Source: Pseudomonas sp. TMP9
Lineage (GTDB): Bacteria > Pseudomonadota > Gammaproteobacteria > Pseudomonadales > Pseudomonadaceae
DNA length: 64,000 nt
Assembly: GCF_037943105.1 (NCBI RefSeq)
Contig: NZ_CP149803.1
Span: 3,204,001-3,268,000 of the forward strand
Direction of reading: 5' to 3'
Below the pieces are notes generated by a model. That model did no database searches. It was given only the letters and a program-made list of their open reading frames with translations, and had not been told where the DNA came from. Position numbers and translations under genes: made by a program. Below, in pieces: positions 8,946-20,410 of the stretch (positions are counted from its first letter, which is position 1; each line of letters starts with the position of its first letter).

Positions 8946-9653
8946 CTAAAAGCGGAAGACCTCGCCTTCGCTGCGCAGCGGCTCCACCACCGGAATGCGC
9001 GGCGCAGAGGGAGGTGCTGGTTTTGCCGGCGCAGGTTTACGCACCGGTGCTGGCGGCTCAGGCGTGGCCTGTGTTTCGACAGCCACAGCTAACTGCTCGA
9101 CCAGTTGTTGTACCAGCACACTCTGCGCCCGTACCTGGTCAACAATGCTGCCGCTATGAGCCGCCTCAAGACGGATCAAGCGCCCATCAAGTAACGTGCC
9201 GTCGACACCCGCCAGACGCCACTGTGCCTCAAGCACAGCCGGGCGCTGCGGGCCTGAATCCAAACGGGTAATCGACACACCTATGCGCACCTGCGGCACA
9301 AAGCCGGCGGTGGCCGGCGCTAACACCAGGCGCTGACTGTCTAAGCGCGCCGCTAACTGACGCAGCAACTGCTGATCAATATCAGCCGCCAGGCTGCCGG
9401 CCCAGCGCGCGTCGGCGGCGGCAGTCAGGCTGCCATCGGCTTGGCGCTGCAACAGCGCCTCACGTTGCAGGTAATCAGCAATCGCTACCGGCCCAAGCAG
9501 CACGGCAATGCCTTGCTCAGCTTGAGGCACACCGATATCGCCACTATCAAGCTGGTAGAACGGTGCTGGTTGGTAGCGCATGCAACCCGTCAGGCCAAAT
9601 AGGCCTGCCAGCAGCAAGATCGCAGGGAACCGCAGTGGGGTCATCTTAATCAT
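8946..9653 (-). CDS. PqiC-like outer-membrane lipoprotein (orphan)
   Basis: A 235-residue lipoprotein: hydrophobic signal segment ending in lipobox LTGC (Cys at residue 24), then a domain of the ABC-type transport auxiliary/PqiC (DUF330) type with YQLDSG near the start. PqiC subunits normally work with PqiA/PqiB (MCE) in phospholipid transport across the envelope; no such genes are present here. The C-terminus is Pro/Ala/Lys-rich (about 205-225). Two start codons are possible, 9653 or the Met three codons later (9644); neither has a clear Shine-Dalgarno. It lies downstream of parC on the same strand, 134 bases away. Confidence 0.72.
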   Translation of the reverse strand: MIKMTPLRFPAILLLAGLFGLTGCMRYQPAPFYQLDSGDIGVPQAEQGIAVLLGPVAIADYLQREALLQRQADGSLTAAADARWAGSLAADIDQQLLRQLAARLDSQRLVLAPATAGFVPQVRIGVSITRLDSGPQRPAVLEAQWRLAGVDGTLLDGRLIRLEAAHSGSIVDQVRAQSVLVQQLVEQLAVAVETQATPEPPAPVRKPAPAKPAPPSAPRIPVVEPLRSEGEVFRF

Positions 9654-9770
9654 CCAACCGGCAAGCCCAGCGGCGTGCCTTAATAAATAGGGTGCGAGCG
9701 GATCGTTTAGCCGACCCGCCTTGGCAGTCGCGTATCATCCTTGAAAGCCGCACGCGACTCCAGCGCCGCC

Positions 9771-9795
9771 AGGGTTAGCGCTCGCGCTTAACCCT
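9771..9795 (-). terminator. Hairpin overlapping the parC stop
   Basis: Imperfect inverted repeat AGGGTTAGCG / CGCTTAACCCT (one bulged base) spanning the last codons and TAA of parC. There is no T-run downstream, so it is only a possible attenuating stem. Confidence 0.3.
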
Positions 9796-12046
9796 GAACC
9801 TCGACTAATAGGCTGTCGACGCGCTGGAAGCCACGCGGCAGCTTATTACCACGTCGTCCGCGCTCGCCCTTGTAGTGCTCCAGGTCATCCGCTTTGAGCG
9901 ACAGGGTGCGCTTACCCGCTTGCAACACCAAGGTCGCGCCGACGGGTAATACCGCGAGGTCAGTGAGGTATTCCTCACGCAGGGCGACGCGCTCAGCCGG
10001 AATGCCGATGATCTTATTACCTTTGCCTTTGCCCAGTTGCGGTAGGTCAGCGACCTTAAATAGCAGCAGACGGCCCTCGGTGGTCACGGCCGCCAGCCAA
10101 TCCTCTTCACGGTTAGCCAGCGGTTTTGGCGGCACCACCCGCGCACCAGCCGGCAAGCTGAGCAGCGCCTTGCCGGCCTTGTTCTTGGCTTGCAAGTCTT
10201 CGCCTTTGACCACAAAGCCGTAGCCGGCATCGGAGGCAATCACATACAGCGCACTGTCATCCGGCAACAGCACACACTCGAAGGTTGCGCCGGGCGGCGG
10301 GGTCAAACGCCCGGTCAGTGGCTCGCCCTGGCCGCGGGCCGAGGGCAGGGTATGCGCCGCTAACGAGTAGCTGCGCCCGGTTGAGTCAATAAACACCGCA
10401 AACTGATTGGAGCGCCCTGGCGCGGATGTCTTAAAGCCATCACCGGCTTTGTATGACAAGCCTGTGGCGTCGATATCATGACCCTTGCCGCAGCGCACCC
10501 AGCCTTTTTCCGAGATCACCACGGTGACTGGCTCGGTGGGCATCAACTCGTTTTCGCTCAAGGCCTTAGCCTCGACGCGGGCCACGATGGGCGAACGACG
10601 ATCGTCGCCGTACTTTTCGGCGTCATCGACCAGCTCTTTGCGGACCAGTTTCTTCAGCTTGGTTTCGCTGCCGAGCAGGGCCTGCAGTTTGTCGCGCTCC
10701 TTGGCCAGCTCGTCTTGCTCACCGCGGATTTTCATTTCTTCAAGACGTGCGAGCTGGCGCAGGCGCGTGTCGAGAATGTAATCGGCTTGTATATCATCAA
10801 GGCCGAAACGCGCCATCAGCACGGGCTTGGGCTGATCCTCGGTGCGGATGATGTGGATCACTTCATCCAAATTAAGGAACGCGACGAGCAAGCCTTCCAA
10901 CAGGTGCAGACGCCGCTCGACTTTATCCAGACGGAACTGCAGGCGGCGACGCACCGTATTGACCCGGTACACCAGCCACTCGGTGAGCAGCGTACGCAGA
11001 TTTTTCACCGACGGTTTGCCGTCCAGGCCAATCACGTTAGTGTTAACCCGGTAGCTAGACTCAAGCTCAGTGGTAGCAAACAGGTGCTGCATCAGCTCAT
11101 CCGCATCCACGCGGTTAGAGCGCGGAATAATGACGATGCGGCACGGGTGCTCGTGGTCCGATTCGTCGCGCAGATCAGCGACCATCGGCAACTTTTTGGC
11201 CTGCATCTGCGCAGCGATCTGCTCCAGCACCTTGGCCCCAGACACCTGATGCGGCAGCGCAGTGACCACCACATCGCCATCTTCGACGCGGTACACGGCG
11301 CGCATACGCACCGAGCCTTTGCCGGTCTCATAGATTTTCAGCAGGTCCGCGCGCGGGGTAATGATCTCTGCCTCGGTCGGATAATCCGGTCCGAGAATAT
11401 GCTCACACAACTGCTCAACCGTGGCATTCGGCTCATCCAGCAGGCGAATGCAGGCCGTCGCCACTTCGCGCAAGTTATGCGGCGGCACGTCGGTGGCCAT
11501 GCCCACGGCGATGCCGGTGGTGCCGTTAAGCAGCAAATTCGGCAGCCGCGCTGGCAGAGTCGCGGGCTCATTCATCGTGCCGTCGAAGTTCAGCACCCAA
11601 TCCACGGTGCCCTGGCCCAGCTCGGTGAGCAGCACTTCGGCGTACCGCGACAAGCGCGCCTCGGTGTAGCGCATGGCGGCGAAGGACTTGGGGTCATCCG
11701 GCGCACCCCAGTTGCCCTGGCCATCAACCAAGGTGTAGCGGTAGCTGAACGGCTGAGCCATCAACACCATGGCTTCATAGCAGGCGCTGTCGCCGTGCGG
11801 GTGGAACTTACCGAGCACGTCGCCGACGGTACGCGCCGATTTTTTGTGCTTGGAATCCGCGTCCAGCCCCAGCTCGCTCATGGCATAGATGATGCGCCGC
11901 TGCACGGGCTTAAGCCCGTCGCCGATATGCGGCAGCGCGCGGTCCATGATCACGTACATGGAATAATTGAGGTAAGCCTGCTCGGTAAAGTCGGCAAGGG
12001 AACGGCGTTCAACACCGTCCAGGCTCAAATCGAGGGAGTCGCTCAT
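9788..12046 (-). CDS. parC: DNA topoisomerase IV subunit A
   Basis: The 752-residue breakage-reunion subunit of topoisomerase IV, which decatenates replicated chromosomes with ParE. The catalytic tyrosine is Tyr127 in [10 protein letters not shown]. The quinolone-resistance region reads [12 protein letters not shown] with Ser87 and Glu91, the wild-type (susceptible) residues in P. aeruginosa numbering. C-terminal beta-pinwheel repeats follow (about 500-750). It starts 7 bases after the retropepsin-like gene and lies in one run with parE, the only unusual point being the two unrelated genes between the subunits. Confidence 0.97.
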   Translation of the reverse strand: MSDSLDLSLDGVERRSLADFTEQAYLNYSMYVIMDRALPHIGDGLKPVQRRIIYAMSELGLDADSKHKKSARTVGDVLGKFHPHGDSACYEAMVLMAQPFSYRYTLVDGQGNWGAPDDPKSFAAMRYTEARLSRYAEVLLTELGQGTVDWVLNFDGTMNEPATLPARLPNLLLNGTTGIAVGMATDVPPHNLREVATACIRLLDEPNATVEQLCEHILGPDYPTEAEIITPRADLLKIYETGKGSVRMRAVYRVEDGDVVVTALPHQVSGAKVLEQIAAQMQAKKLPMVADLRDESDHEHPCRIVIIPRSNRVDADELMQHLFATTELESSYRVNTNVIGLDGKPSVKNLRTLLTEWLVYRVNTVRRRLQFRLDKVERRLHLLEGLLVAFLNLDEVIHIIRTEDQPKPVLMARFGLDDIQADYILDTRLRQLARLEEMKIRGEQDELAKERDKLQALLGSETKLKKLVRKELVDDAEKYGDDRRSPIVARVEAKALSENELMPTEPVTVVISEKGWVRCGKGHDIDATGLSYKAGDGFKTSAPGRSNQFAVFIDSTGRSYSLAAHTLPSARGQGEPLTGRLTPPPGATFECVLLPDDSALYVIASDAGYGFVVKGEDLQAKNKAGKALLSLPAGARVVPPKPLANREEDWLAAVTTEGRLLLFKVADLPQLGKGKGNKIIGIPAERVALREEYLTDLAVLPVGATLVLQAGKRTLSLKADDLEHYKGERGRRGNKLPRGFQRVDSLLVEVQG

Positions 12047-12053
12047 GCGTGCC

Positions 12054-12623
12054 TCATTGCGAAGTGGATTGCAGCACAGTGGATGGCTGCGAAATAGGTT
12101 GCTGCGAAGTGGTTTGGCGCAGCATCAAGGTGCCGTCGCGCTGGGTAAATTCGAGTTGTTTCAGGGCGCTCATGCCGAGCAATACGTCATCGCCGCCCAT
12201 GCCCGAGGCAATCAGAGCGTCGACGTCAGTGAGGACGATATCGCCCAACTGCAAACGCTGCAGGCGGGTGCGGTGCGCCGTGGCGCGACCGTTAGCCGTG
12301 CTGATGGTGATGGCCGCACCCGCTTGCAACCCCAGCCGCTGCGCCACGCTGGTCGGCACCGCCACTTGGGTCGCGCCGGTGTCGAGGAGAAAGGTCACCG
12401 CCTCGCCATTGATCGTGCCATCCGCCATGTAATGGCCCTGACGGCTGCTGGCCAGGTGTACATCAACGTAGCCGCTGCTGTGCAGTGATTCAGGCGCCTG
12501 GTTAGGGTTGCGCTGAGCCTCTTCCCAGTCGCCAAAAAACTTAGTCGCCAGCAGTAAAGCCGCGCCCCACGTCAGCACCAGCATCATCCGGCCCGCCCGT
12601 TTACCGACCGGTTGCGCGCTCAT
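12054..12623 (-). CDS. Retropepsin-like aspartic protease (TIGR02281-type), membrane-anchored
   Basis: A 189-residue protein with one membrane segment (about 13-30) and a periplasmic aspartic-protease fold: the catalytic signature is LLDTGAT with Asp81 in [13 protein letters not shown], and [10 protein letters not shown] precedes it as usual. Single-domain proteins of this kind must dimerise to form the active site. The start is ATG at 12621-12623, overlapping the TGA of the upstream gene by ATGA, which indicates translational coupling; a longer in-frame extension is unlikely. The last ~17 residues are Ser/Gln/Thr-rich, encoded by a repetitive stretch (12057-12116). Substrate unknown. Confidence 0.85.
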   Translation of the reverse strand: MSAQPVGKRAGRMMLVLTWGAALLLATKFFGDWEEAQRNPNQAPESLHSSGYVDVHLASSRQGHYMADGTINGEAVTFLLDTGATQVAVPTSVAQRLGLQAGAAITISTANGRATAHRTRLQRLQLGDIVLTDVDALIASGMGGDDVLLGMSALKQLEFTQRDGTLMLRQTTSQQPISQPSTVLQSTSQ

Positions 12624-13603
12624 AACGTTGCACCCCAACCGCCTTTGGGCGCGGCAAAACGCCAAATAATCGGGCGCGACTCACCGTCTGCGCGGCTGAA
12701 GCGACCATTATCGACACCGATCCATGCACCGTCTTGATCCACCCACAGCGCCTCAGCCAAGCCATACGCAGGCGGGTAACGCCGCTCTGGGGTTAGCGCC
12801 GCAGCGGCGAACGACCAGCAACGCTCGACCTGAGCATTACTCAGGCTGCGCCGACAAATCCGGTGTGCTTGCCGCTCAAGAGTGAAGAGTTTTTCATTAA
12901 AAAAAGCCAACCCGGAAAAATCCCGAGGCTGCTCTTTGGTCCCCATCTGCTCGGGACCCGACTCGTTGCCCGCCTCGCTGAACAGCACGCAGCCGCCGGT
13001 GCAGCGCCATGTAGCCCGCGACTTGTGGACCACCAACAGGCCACGGCGCATGCGCTCGGCCGCGAGGTACAGGCGCTCGCCCGCAGGATCAACCGCGATG
13101 CCTTCAAACAGCGAGTTGTAATGCAGCAACATACCGCTGGCACGCGCTTGGCGCACCACGCCTTGAGGCAGGGCCAGCCATTTAGGCTCGCCGATCACCG
13201 GCACCTGCAGCACTGCCGCACGGGCCTCACTGACTAAATAACGATTACCGGCGGCGTCGCAGCTTAGGCCCTCGAAGTCCAGCTCACCGCCGCGCACCAA
13301 GCCCGCGGCCCAACTGCGCATGCGCAAGCCCCACGGTAAACGGGTGTCCGGCGCGGGCGGTGCGAGAAAGGCCTCGGCCGTGGCGTGCCACTGCGATTGA
13401 TCCGACTGCAGGCGATACAACTGCTGATCATCGCGATCAGAAACCGCCCACAACGCACCGTCGCACCACGCCAGCCCCGACAGGTTGCCGCCACTGACGC
13501 CGTTAACCGGTTGCTCGTTCAGCAGCTTTAGCTCTTGCAGTGCCGCTGCACTGGCCACTAACGGCCAGCAGAGCAGCAGCCAGATGGCTAACAGTCTCGG
13601 CAT
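12620..13603 (-). CDS. Secreted phytase-like / SdiA-regulated-type beta-propeller protein
   Basis: A 327-residue protein with a cleavable signal peptide (about 1-19, ending VASAA). The rest resembles the 'esterase-like activity of phytase' family: LSGLAWCDGALWAVSDRDDQQLY, FEGLSCDAAGNRYLVSEARAAV, FEGIAVDPAGERLYLAAER and DFSGLAFFNEKLFTLER form repeated propeller blades. The substrate is unknown and the phytase label is by fold only. The ATG at 13601-13603 overlaps the parE stop (TGATG), and its own stop overlaps the next start, so it is translationally coupled on both sides. Confidence 0.82.
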   Translation of the reverse strand: MPRLLAIWLLLCWPLVASAAALQELKLLNEQPVNGVSGGNLSGLAWCDGALWAVSDRDDQQLYRLQSDQSQWHATAEAFLAPPAPDTRLPWGLRMRSWAAGLVRGGELDFEGLSCDAAGNRYLVSEARAAVLQVPVIGEPKWLALPQGVVRQARASGMLLHYNSLFEGIAVDPAGERLYLAAERMRRGLLVVHKSRATWRCTGGCVLFSEAGNESGPEQMGTKEQPRDFSGLAFFNEKLFTLERQAHRICRRSLSNAQVERCWSFAAAALTPERRYPPAYGLAEALWVDQDGAWIGVDNGRFSRADGESRPIIWRFAAPKGGWGATL

Positions 13604-15507
13604 CAGAGCATTGCCTCAGCCAAGTTACCCTTGGACTCCAGCCAGGATTTACGGTCACCGGCGCGTTTTTTCGCCAGCAGCATGTCCATCATTTCCTGAG
13701 TCCCTGGGTAATCTTCCAAGGTCAGCTGCACCAGACGCCGGGTATTCGGGTCCATGGTGGTTTCACGCAGCTGCGGCGGGTTCATTTCACCCAAGCCTTT
13801 AAAGCGGGTGACCTGCGGCTTGCCGCGGCGCTTTTCAGCCACTAAACGGTCGAGAATGCCGTCGCGTTCGGCGTTGTCGAGCGCATAAAAAATCTCTTTA
13901 CCCAAGTCGATGCGGTACAGCGGCGGCATGGCCACGTAGACGTGACCGGCATCCACGAGGGGCCGAAAGTGGCGAACGAACAGGGCGCAGATCAAGGTGG
14001 CGATGTGCAAGCCGTCGGAGTCCGCATCGGCGAGGATGCAAATCTTGCCGTAACGCAGCTCGCCCAGATCTGCCGAACCTGGATCGACACCGATGGCCAC
14101 GGCGATGTTATGCACTTCCTGGCTGGCCAGCACTTCGCTGCCATCGACTTCCCACGTGTTCAGAATTTTCCCGCGCAGCGGCAAGATCGCCTGGAATTCT
14201 TTATCGCGGGCTTGCTTAGCCGAGCCGCCAGCAGAATCACCTTCCACCAGAAACAGCTCCGAGCGCATCGGATCTTGCCCGGCGCAATCAGCCAGCTTGC
14301 CGGGCAGCGCCGGGCCTTGGGTGATGCGTTTGCGCTCAACCTTCTTGCTGGCTTTGAGGCGGCGGTTGGCATTACTGATGGCGAGTTCAGCCAGCTGCTG
14401 ACCGAGTTCCGGGTGACCGTTAAGCCACAGGCTGAAGGCATCTTTCACGACTCCGGAGACAAACGCTGAAGCCTCACGGGACGACAAGCGCTCTTTGGTT
14501 TGCCCGGAGAACTGCGCGTCTTGCATCTTCATCGACAGTACAAAAGCGATGCGCTCCCAGATGTCTTCCGGCGCCAGCTTGACCCCGCGCGGCAGCAGGC
14601 TACGGAACTCGCAAAACTCGCGCATGGCATCCAGCAAACTCTGACGCAGCCCGTTGACATGGGTGCCGCCTTGAGCCGTGGGGATCAGGTTGACGTAACT
14701 TTCCTGCACCGAATCGCCGCCTTCCGGCAGCCACAGCAACGCCCAATCCACCGCTTCTTTATTGCCGGACAAGCTGCCGCAGAACGGCTCAGTGGGTAGC
14801 CGCTCAAATTCACTGACCGCATCCACTAAATAAGAACGCAGACCGTCTTCGTACATCCATTCAACTTTCTCGCCACTGGCCTTATCTTCGAAGCTGACAG
14901 CGAGGCCGGGGCAGAGCACGGCTTTAGCTTTGAGTACGTGCTTGAGGCGGCTGACCGAGAACTTGAATGCGTCGAAATAGTTGGCATCCGGCCAAAAATG
15001 TACGCTGGTACCGGTATTACGCTTGCCCACCGTACCGATTACCGCCAGATCGCTGGCCTTGTAACCATCGGCAAAACTCATCTGGTACTCATTGCCGTCG
15101 CGCTTGACCGTGACGATCACGCTGGTCGATAAGGCGTTAACCACCGAGATCCCCACGCCGTGCAGGCCGCCGGAGAACTGATAGTTCTTGTTACTGAATT
15201 TACCGCCAGCGTGCAGCTTGGTGAGGATCAACTCGACCCCGGACACGCCCTCTTCCGGGTGAATGTCCACTGGCATGCCGCGACCGTCGTCGAGCACTTC
15301 CAGGGAGTTGTCCTCATGCAGGATCACCTGAATCGATTTAGCGTGCCCGGCCAGCGCTTCGTCGACGCTGTTGTCGATGACTTCCTGGGCTAAGTGGTTG
15401 GGCCGGCTGGTATCGGTGTACATGCCCGGGCGTTTGCGCACCGGATCGAGGCCAGAAAGGACTTCGATGGCATCGGCGTTGTAGGAGCTAGAACCTTGCT
15501 GGGCCAT
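13603..15507 (-). CDS. parE: DNA topoisomerase IV subunit B
   Basis: The 634-residue ATPase subunit of topoisomerase IV. A GHKL ATPase domain (DNSVDEALAG, DDGRGMPVDIHPEEGVSGVE, GGLHGVG) is followed by a transducer and TOPRIM domain (LVEGDSAGGSA, PLRGKILN, DADSDGLHI). Full length. It follows yqiA by 15 bases and overlaps the next gene by one base. The run nudF-DUF1249-cpdA-yqiA-parE is the same as in E. coli, where parC lies one or two genes further on. Confidence 0.97.
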   Translation of the reverse strand: MAQQGSSSYNADAIEVLSGLDPVRKRPGMYTDTSRPNHLAQEVIDNSVDEALAGHAKSIQVILHEDNSLEVLDDGRGMPVDIHPEEGVSGVELILTKLHAGGKFSNKNYQFSGGLHGVGISVVNALSTSVIVTVKRDGNEYQMSFADGYKASDLAVIGTVGKRNTGTSVHFWPDANYFDAFKFSVSRLKHVLKAKAVLCPGLAVSFEDKASGEKVEWMYEDGLRSYLVDAVSEFERLPTEPFCGSLSGNKEAVDWALLWLPEGGDSVQESYVNLIPTAQGGTHVNGLRQSLLDAMREFCEFRSLLPRGVKLAPEDIWERIAFVLSMKMQDAQFSGQTKERLSSREASAFVSGVVKDAFSLWLNGHPELGQQLAELAISNANRRLKASKKVERKRITQGPALPGKLADCAGQDPMRSELFLVEGDSAGGSAKQARDKEFQAILPLRGKILNTWEVDGSEVLASQEVHNIAVAIGVDPGSADLGELRYGKICILADADSDGLHIATLICALFVRHFRPLVDAGHVYVAMPPLYRIDLGKEIFYALDNAERDGILDRLVAEKRRGKPQVTRFKGLGEMNPPQLRETTMDPNTRRLVQLTLEDYPGTQEMMDMLLAKKRAGDRKSWLESKGNLAEAML

Positions 15508-15522
15508 GGGGTCTCTTGTGGG

Positions 15523-16149
15523 TCAATTGACAGAGGGAAAGTCGATATCCTGCCACAGATGGCGAGGAATACCGGCGAAAGCGAACAGCATCGGCAGGCG
15601 CGCGGCAAAACCTTGAAAACCATGATCACCGCCGGCTTGAATACGCAGCGCGCAGGCTCGGTAATAGGCTTGGGCGTCACGGTAATCAAGGGTTTCATCA
15701 CCGGTTTGCAACCATACCTGATAGCGCGCAGGGTCATGCAGCACTGCCACGTCCAACTCGGCCAGCGCCGCCACATGGTCGGCGGTTAGCTCCCAAGTCT
15801 CATCGTTGTAATGGTTCTTTTGCGGGCCCAGATAGCCATCAAAGCGCAGGTGTGGGCGAACGGCGGGGTTGATCAATACGGCCGGCAAGCCATGGCGTTC
15901 GGCAAGAAAGGTCGCATAGTAGCCGCCCAACGAGCTGCCAACCAGCACGAGGCGACCCCGCTCAGGGCGATTCAGCTCGGCAATCAGCGTCTCAAGTTGG
16001 GCAATCGCCACGCGCGGATGGTGATGAAGTGCGGGTACCCGCAGTTGCCCGGCCAAGCCCAGCTGCGCCATGGCGCTTTGCAACTGGCTGGCTTTGAGCG
16101 AGGCAGGGGAGCTGTTAAGCCCGTGAAGATAAAGAATAGATGCGGTCAT
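15523..16149 (-). CDS. yqiA: YqiA-type alpha/beta-hydrolase esterase
   Basis: A 208-residue serine esterase of the YqiA/YcfP family. The start MTASILYLHGLNSSP is characteristic. The nucleophile elbow is GSSLGGYYA, and the acid and His are expected in the C-terminal part (GGDHGFQGF). The ATG at 16147-16149 has no recognisable Shine-Dalgarno; instead a 13-of-14 bp hairpin ends 8 bases upstream. It is placed between cpdA and parE as in E. coli. A longer in-frame reading to 16311 would run through that hairpin and overlap cpdA, and gives no family-like sequence. Confidence 0.9.
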   Translation of the reverse strand: MTASILYLHGLNSSPASLKASQLQSAMAQLGLAGQLRVPALHHHPRVAIAQLETLIAELNRPERGRLVLVGSSLGGYYATFLAERHGLPAVLINPAVRPHLRFDGYLGPQKNHYNDETWELTADHVAALAELDVAVLHDPARYQVWLQTGDETLDYRDAQAYYRACALRIQAGGDHGFQGFAARLPMLFAFAGIPRHLWQDIDFPSVN

Positions 16150-16157
16150 GGACGCGA

Positions 16158-16196
16158 GGCTAACCGGTTGCGGCGACCGGCTGCAACCGCTTAGCC
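16158..16196 (-). promoter_or_regulatory. Leader hairpin immediately before yqiA
   Basis: Inverted repeat GGCTAACCGGTTGC (16158-16171) and GCAACCGCTTAGCC (16183-16196), pairing at 13 of 14 positions around an 11-base loop. It sits between the cpdA stop and the yqiA ATG, ending 8 bases from the start codon. There is no T-run, so it looks more like a translational or RNA-processing element than a terminator. Confidence 0.5.
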
Positions 16197-16214
16197 GGTC
16201 GTGCGGGCAGCGGC

Positions 16215-17036
16215 TTAATAGCCTTTGATGGTGTAATCGATTTCGAATGTGATGCCGGTCACCCGCGACACACCCGTTTCCAGCCGGCCATCGGCAAACA
16301 AACGCAGCCACCGGTAACCCGGCGCGCTTTTATCGACCTGAAACTCCTCACTGCCCGGCGCAAACTGCACGCAGGTCGAGGGCGACGCCAACAGGCGAAT
16401 CGGCCCGCGCTGCTGGTCGATCTCTTGGTGAATATGCCCCCACAATACGGCCCGCACCTGGCTAAAGCGCTCCAGCACGGCAAACAACGCATCGCCGTTA
16501 CGCAGGCCGATGGGCTCCATCCACTTGCAACCGATCGAGACCGGATGGTGATGCAGGCACACCAAGTGATGGCGATCCGGCGCCTCGCTGAGCGAACGCT
16601 CAAGCAGCGTCAGTTGTTCATCACTGAGATAACCCGGCACAGCACCCGGGATAGAGGAGTCGAGCAGGGTTAACCGCCAGCTGCCCAGGTCAATCACCGG
16701 ATCAAGCAGATCAGTACCGGCGCACGCCGCCTGCATGGCTGGCACTTCGTCATGATTGCCGGGAAACCAGCGTGCCGGTGCAGGGATCACGCTGGTTAAG
16801 TCACGAAAGTGCTGATAAGACTCGGCGCTGCCGTCTTGCGAGAGGTCGCCACTGGCCAGCATCAGGTCAATCTGCGGCTGCTCTTGCAAGGCGCGCTCAA
16901 TCACTCGCTGCAAGCTGTCTTGAGTATCCATGCCAAGGAGCCGGCCTGCCGCATCGGCAAACAGGTGGCTGTCGGATAACTGCACCAGCAGCACCGAGCC
17001 ATCAACAGCAGTGGTTTGAGTCAACGCGCCCGGCAA
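16215..17036 (-). CDS. cpdA: 3',5'-cyclic AMP phosphodiesterase
   Basis: Hydrolyses cAMP to AMP and thereby limits Vfr/CRP signalling. The 273-residue metallophosphoesterase carries the full metal-binding set: LSDSHLF (DxH), SGDLSQDG, GNHDE, HHHPV and WGHIHQE. The start chosen is TTG at 17034-17036, since AAGGAG lies at the right distance (17043-17048) and the resulting N-terminus (MPGALTQ...) gives the family length. A longer frame back to 17138 exists but has no Shine-Dalgarno and no family similarity. It is preceded by a DUF1249 gene and followed by yqiA. Confidence 0.93.
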   Translation of the reverse strand: MPGALTQTTAVDGSVLLVQLSDSHLFADAAGRLLGMDTQDSLQRVIERALQEQPQIDLMLASGDLSQDGSAESYQHFRDLTSVIPAPARWFPGNHDEVPAMQAACAGTDLLDPVIDLGSWRLTLLDSSIPGAVPGYLSDEQLTLLERSLSEAPDRHHLVCLHHHPVSIGCKWMEPIGLRNGDALFAVLERFSQVRAVLWGHIHQEIDQQRGPIRLLASPSTCVQFAPGSEEFQVDKSAPGYRWLRLFADGRLETGVSRVTGITFEIDYTIKGY

Positions 17037-17207
17037 GAGCTTCTCCTTAAGCGGAATGCCCCAATTATGCTGGCTAGCCCTGCGTGCGGTAAACCCGATA
17101 AAGGGCAGTGGGTCACAGAACGCCCGCTGTAAATCCACTGTCAGCCGCGAAGCAATGTGCTTGCGAAAAACACACCGACGCCACGTTATCGATAAAAAGC
17201 GGTAAAC

Positions 17208-17666
17208 CTAACGGACGGGAGCCAGCTCGTGGCCGTGGGCCAAGCAATGGCTCAACCATTCACTGAGAAACAAATTGAGCTGGGTTTTTTCATCGGGTTG
17301 ATGCATCGCTGCATTCGGGTACGGGTAGCGGCCATAGAAGCGCCGCGCACTTTGCGCCCCGATAACTTCCGCCATGCGCGCATCGTGATACACGCGCACC
17401 TCCATCTGCGGCACCGGCAACCAAGGCAGGCTGTGCTCTTGGCGCACCGAAAGTGTAGAGGTGTAGGGGCAGGTTTCCAGCACATCCAGCGCCAGCACGC
17501 CGAGCGGATGCTCACCCAAACTCAGCGCCACTCGGCGCGCTGGCTGGTGCGCCTGCGGGCCCTCGCGCATCGCCGGCAACAGCTGCATCAGGCGCGCATA
17601 GTTGGCTTCGCAAGCGGCTTGCAGCTCGACCAAGTCAACCCGGTAGCGCTCGCGCACCAGGCTCAT
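17208..17666 (-). CDS. DUF1249 (YqiB-type) protein
   Basis: A 152-residue cytoplasmic protein of the DUF1249 family, conserved beside cpdA and nudF in gammaproteobacteria. MEVRVYHDARMAEV and a C-terminal LSEWLSHCLAHG are characteristic. No catalytic motif is visible and the function is unknown. The start is ATG 17664-17666, overlapping the nudF stop as ATGA; two further in-frame codons upstream (17672) are less likely. Confidence 0.85.
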   Translation of the reverse strand: MSLVRERYRVDLVELQAACEANYARLMQLLPAMREGPQAHQPARRVALSLGEHPLGVLALDVLETCPYTSTLSVRQEHSLPWLPVPQMEVRVYHDARMAEVIGAQSARRFYGRYPYPNAAMHQPDEKTQLNLFLSEWLSHCLAHGHELAPVR

Positions 17667-18262
17667 GACCACAGCCCGCGCACTTCAATGCGGTTCAGCG
17701 CCAGCCACTGCAAGGCAATGATGCTCGCGGCATTGTCGATGCGGCCATCTTTGATCGCAGCCAAGGCATCTTCCAGCGGCCAAACATGCACGCGAATGTC
17801 CTCGCCCTCCTCCGCCAAACCATACACGCCACCCGCACCATTGCTGTCACAACGCCCCACATAAAGGTGCACGCGCTCGTCCGAACCGCCCGGCGAAGGG
17901 TAGTACTGAGTGATCGGCCACAGCGACGTCAGCGCCAGATTGGCTTCTTCCAGCGCCTCGCGGCGGGCCACCTCTTCTGGTTGCTCATCTTTATCGATCA
18001 AACCCGCCACTAACTCCAGCAGCCAAGGGTTAGCGCTTTTATCCAACGCACCGATACGGAACTGCTCGATCAACACCACGCAGTCGCGCTGCGGATCATA
18101 GGGCAGCACGCACACCGCGTCGTGGCGCACGAACAATTCGCGGCTCAGCGCAGGTCCCATGCCGCCGGCAAACTGGCGATGACGCAAACGCAGCCGATCA
18201 AGCTTGTAGAAGCCGCTAAAGCAGGTTTCACGCTCGATCACTTCGACATCTTCTCGTTGCAT
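17663..18262 (-). CDS. nudF: ADP-ribose pyrophosphatase (Nudix hydrolase)
   Basis: Cleaves ADP-ribose to AMP and ribose 5-phosphate. The 199-residue protein contains a Nudix box (GLIDKDEQPEEVARREALEE) and the family pattern VVLIEQFRIGA. The start MQREDVEVIERETCF has an AGAGGG about 6 bases upstream. It is the first gene of the minus-strand run leading to parE. Confidence 0.93.
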   Translation of the reverse strand: MQREDVEVIERETCFSGFYKLDRLRLRHRQFAGGMGPALSRELFVRHDAVCVLPYDPQRDCVVLIEQFRIGALDKSANPWLLELVAGLIDKDEQPEEVARREALEEANLALTSLWPITQYYPSPGGSDERVHLYVGRCDSNGAGGVYGLAEEGEDIRVHVWPLEDALAAIKDGRIDNAASIIALQWLALNRIEVRGLWS

Positions 18263-18284
18263 AACGCCCTCTTATTTAGCAGAA

Positions 18285-18302
18285 ACGGGCCCGAAGGCCC
18301 GT
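18285..18302 (-). terminator. thiC: UUCG-tetraloop hairpin after thiC
   Basis: Read on the minus strand: ACGGGCC-TTCG-GGCCCGT followed by TTTCTG. A 7-bp stem closed by the very stable C(UUCG)G loop, 110 bases past the thiC stop and 22 bases before the nudF start. It is probably the thiC terminator. The U-tract is short, so some read-through into nudF is possible. Confidence 0.6.
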
Positions 18303-18412
18303 ACTGGTTACCGCCATACTGCTATGCAATAACACATAACAGAAGCCCTAGAGCGCGGTTACGAGCTGGCACGCTAGAACCTTACAAGGCTGCGGCGCAG
18401 CAGATCGCGCCC

Positions 18413-20378
<1,966 letters not shown>

Positions 20379-20410
20379 TGCCAGAGGCTCGCCAGGGGAA
20401 AGGCGAGCAC

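Noticed and set aside
10478..12097. 539-codon open frame antisense to parC
   Set aside because: Runs opposite an intact parC in a GC-rich region; its translation is His/Gln/Ala-rich with no recognisable family, as expected for an antisense shadow.
12054..12120. Short repeated GCGAAGTGG / TTGC stretch as a regulatory repeat
   Set aside because: It lies within the Ser/Gln-rich C-terminal codons of the retropepsin gene, so coding low complexity explains it.
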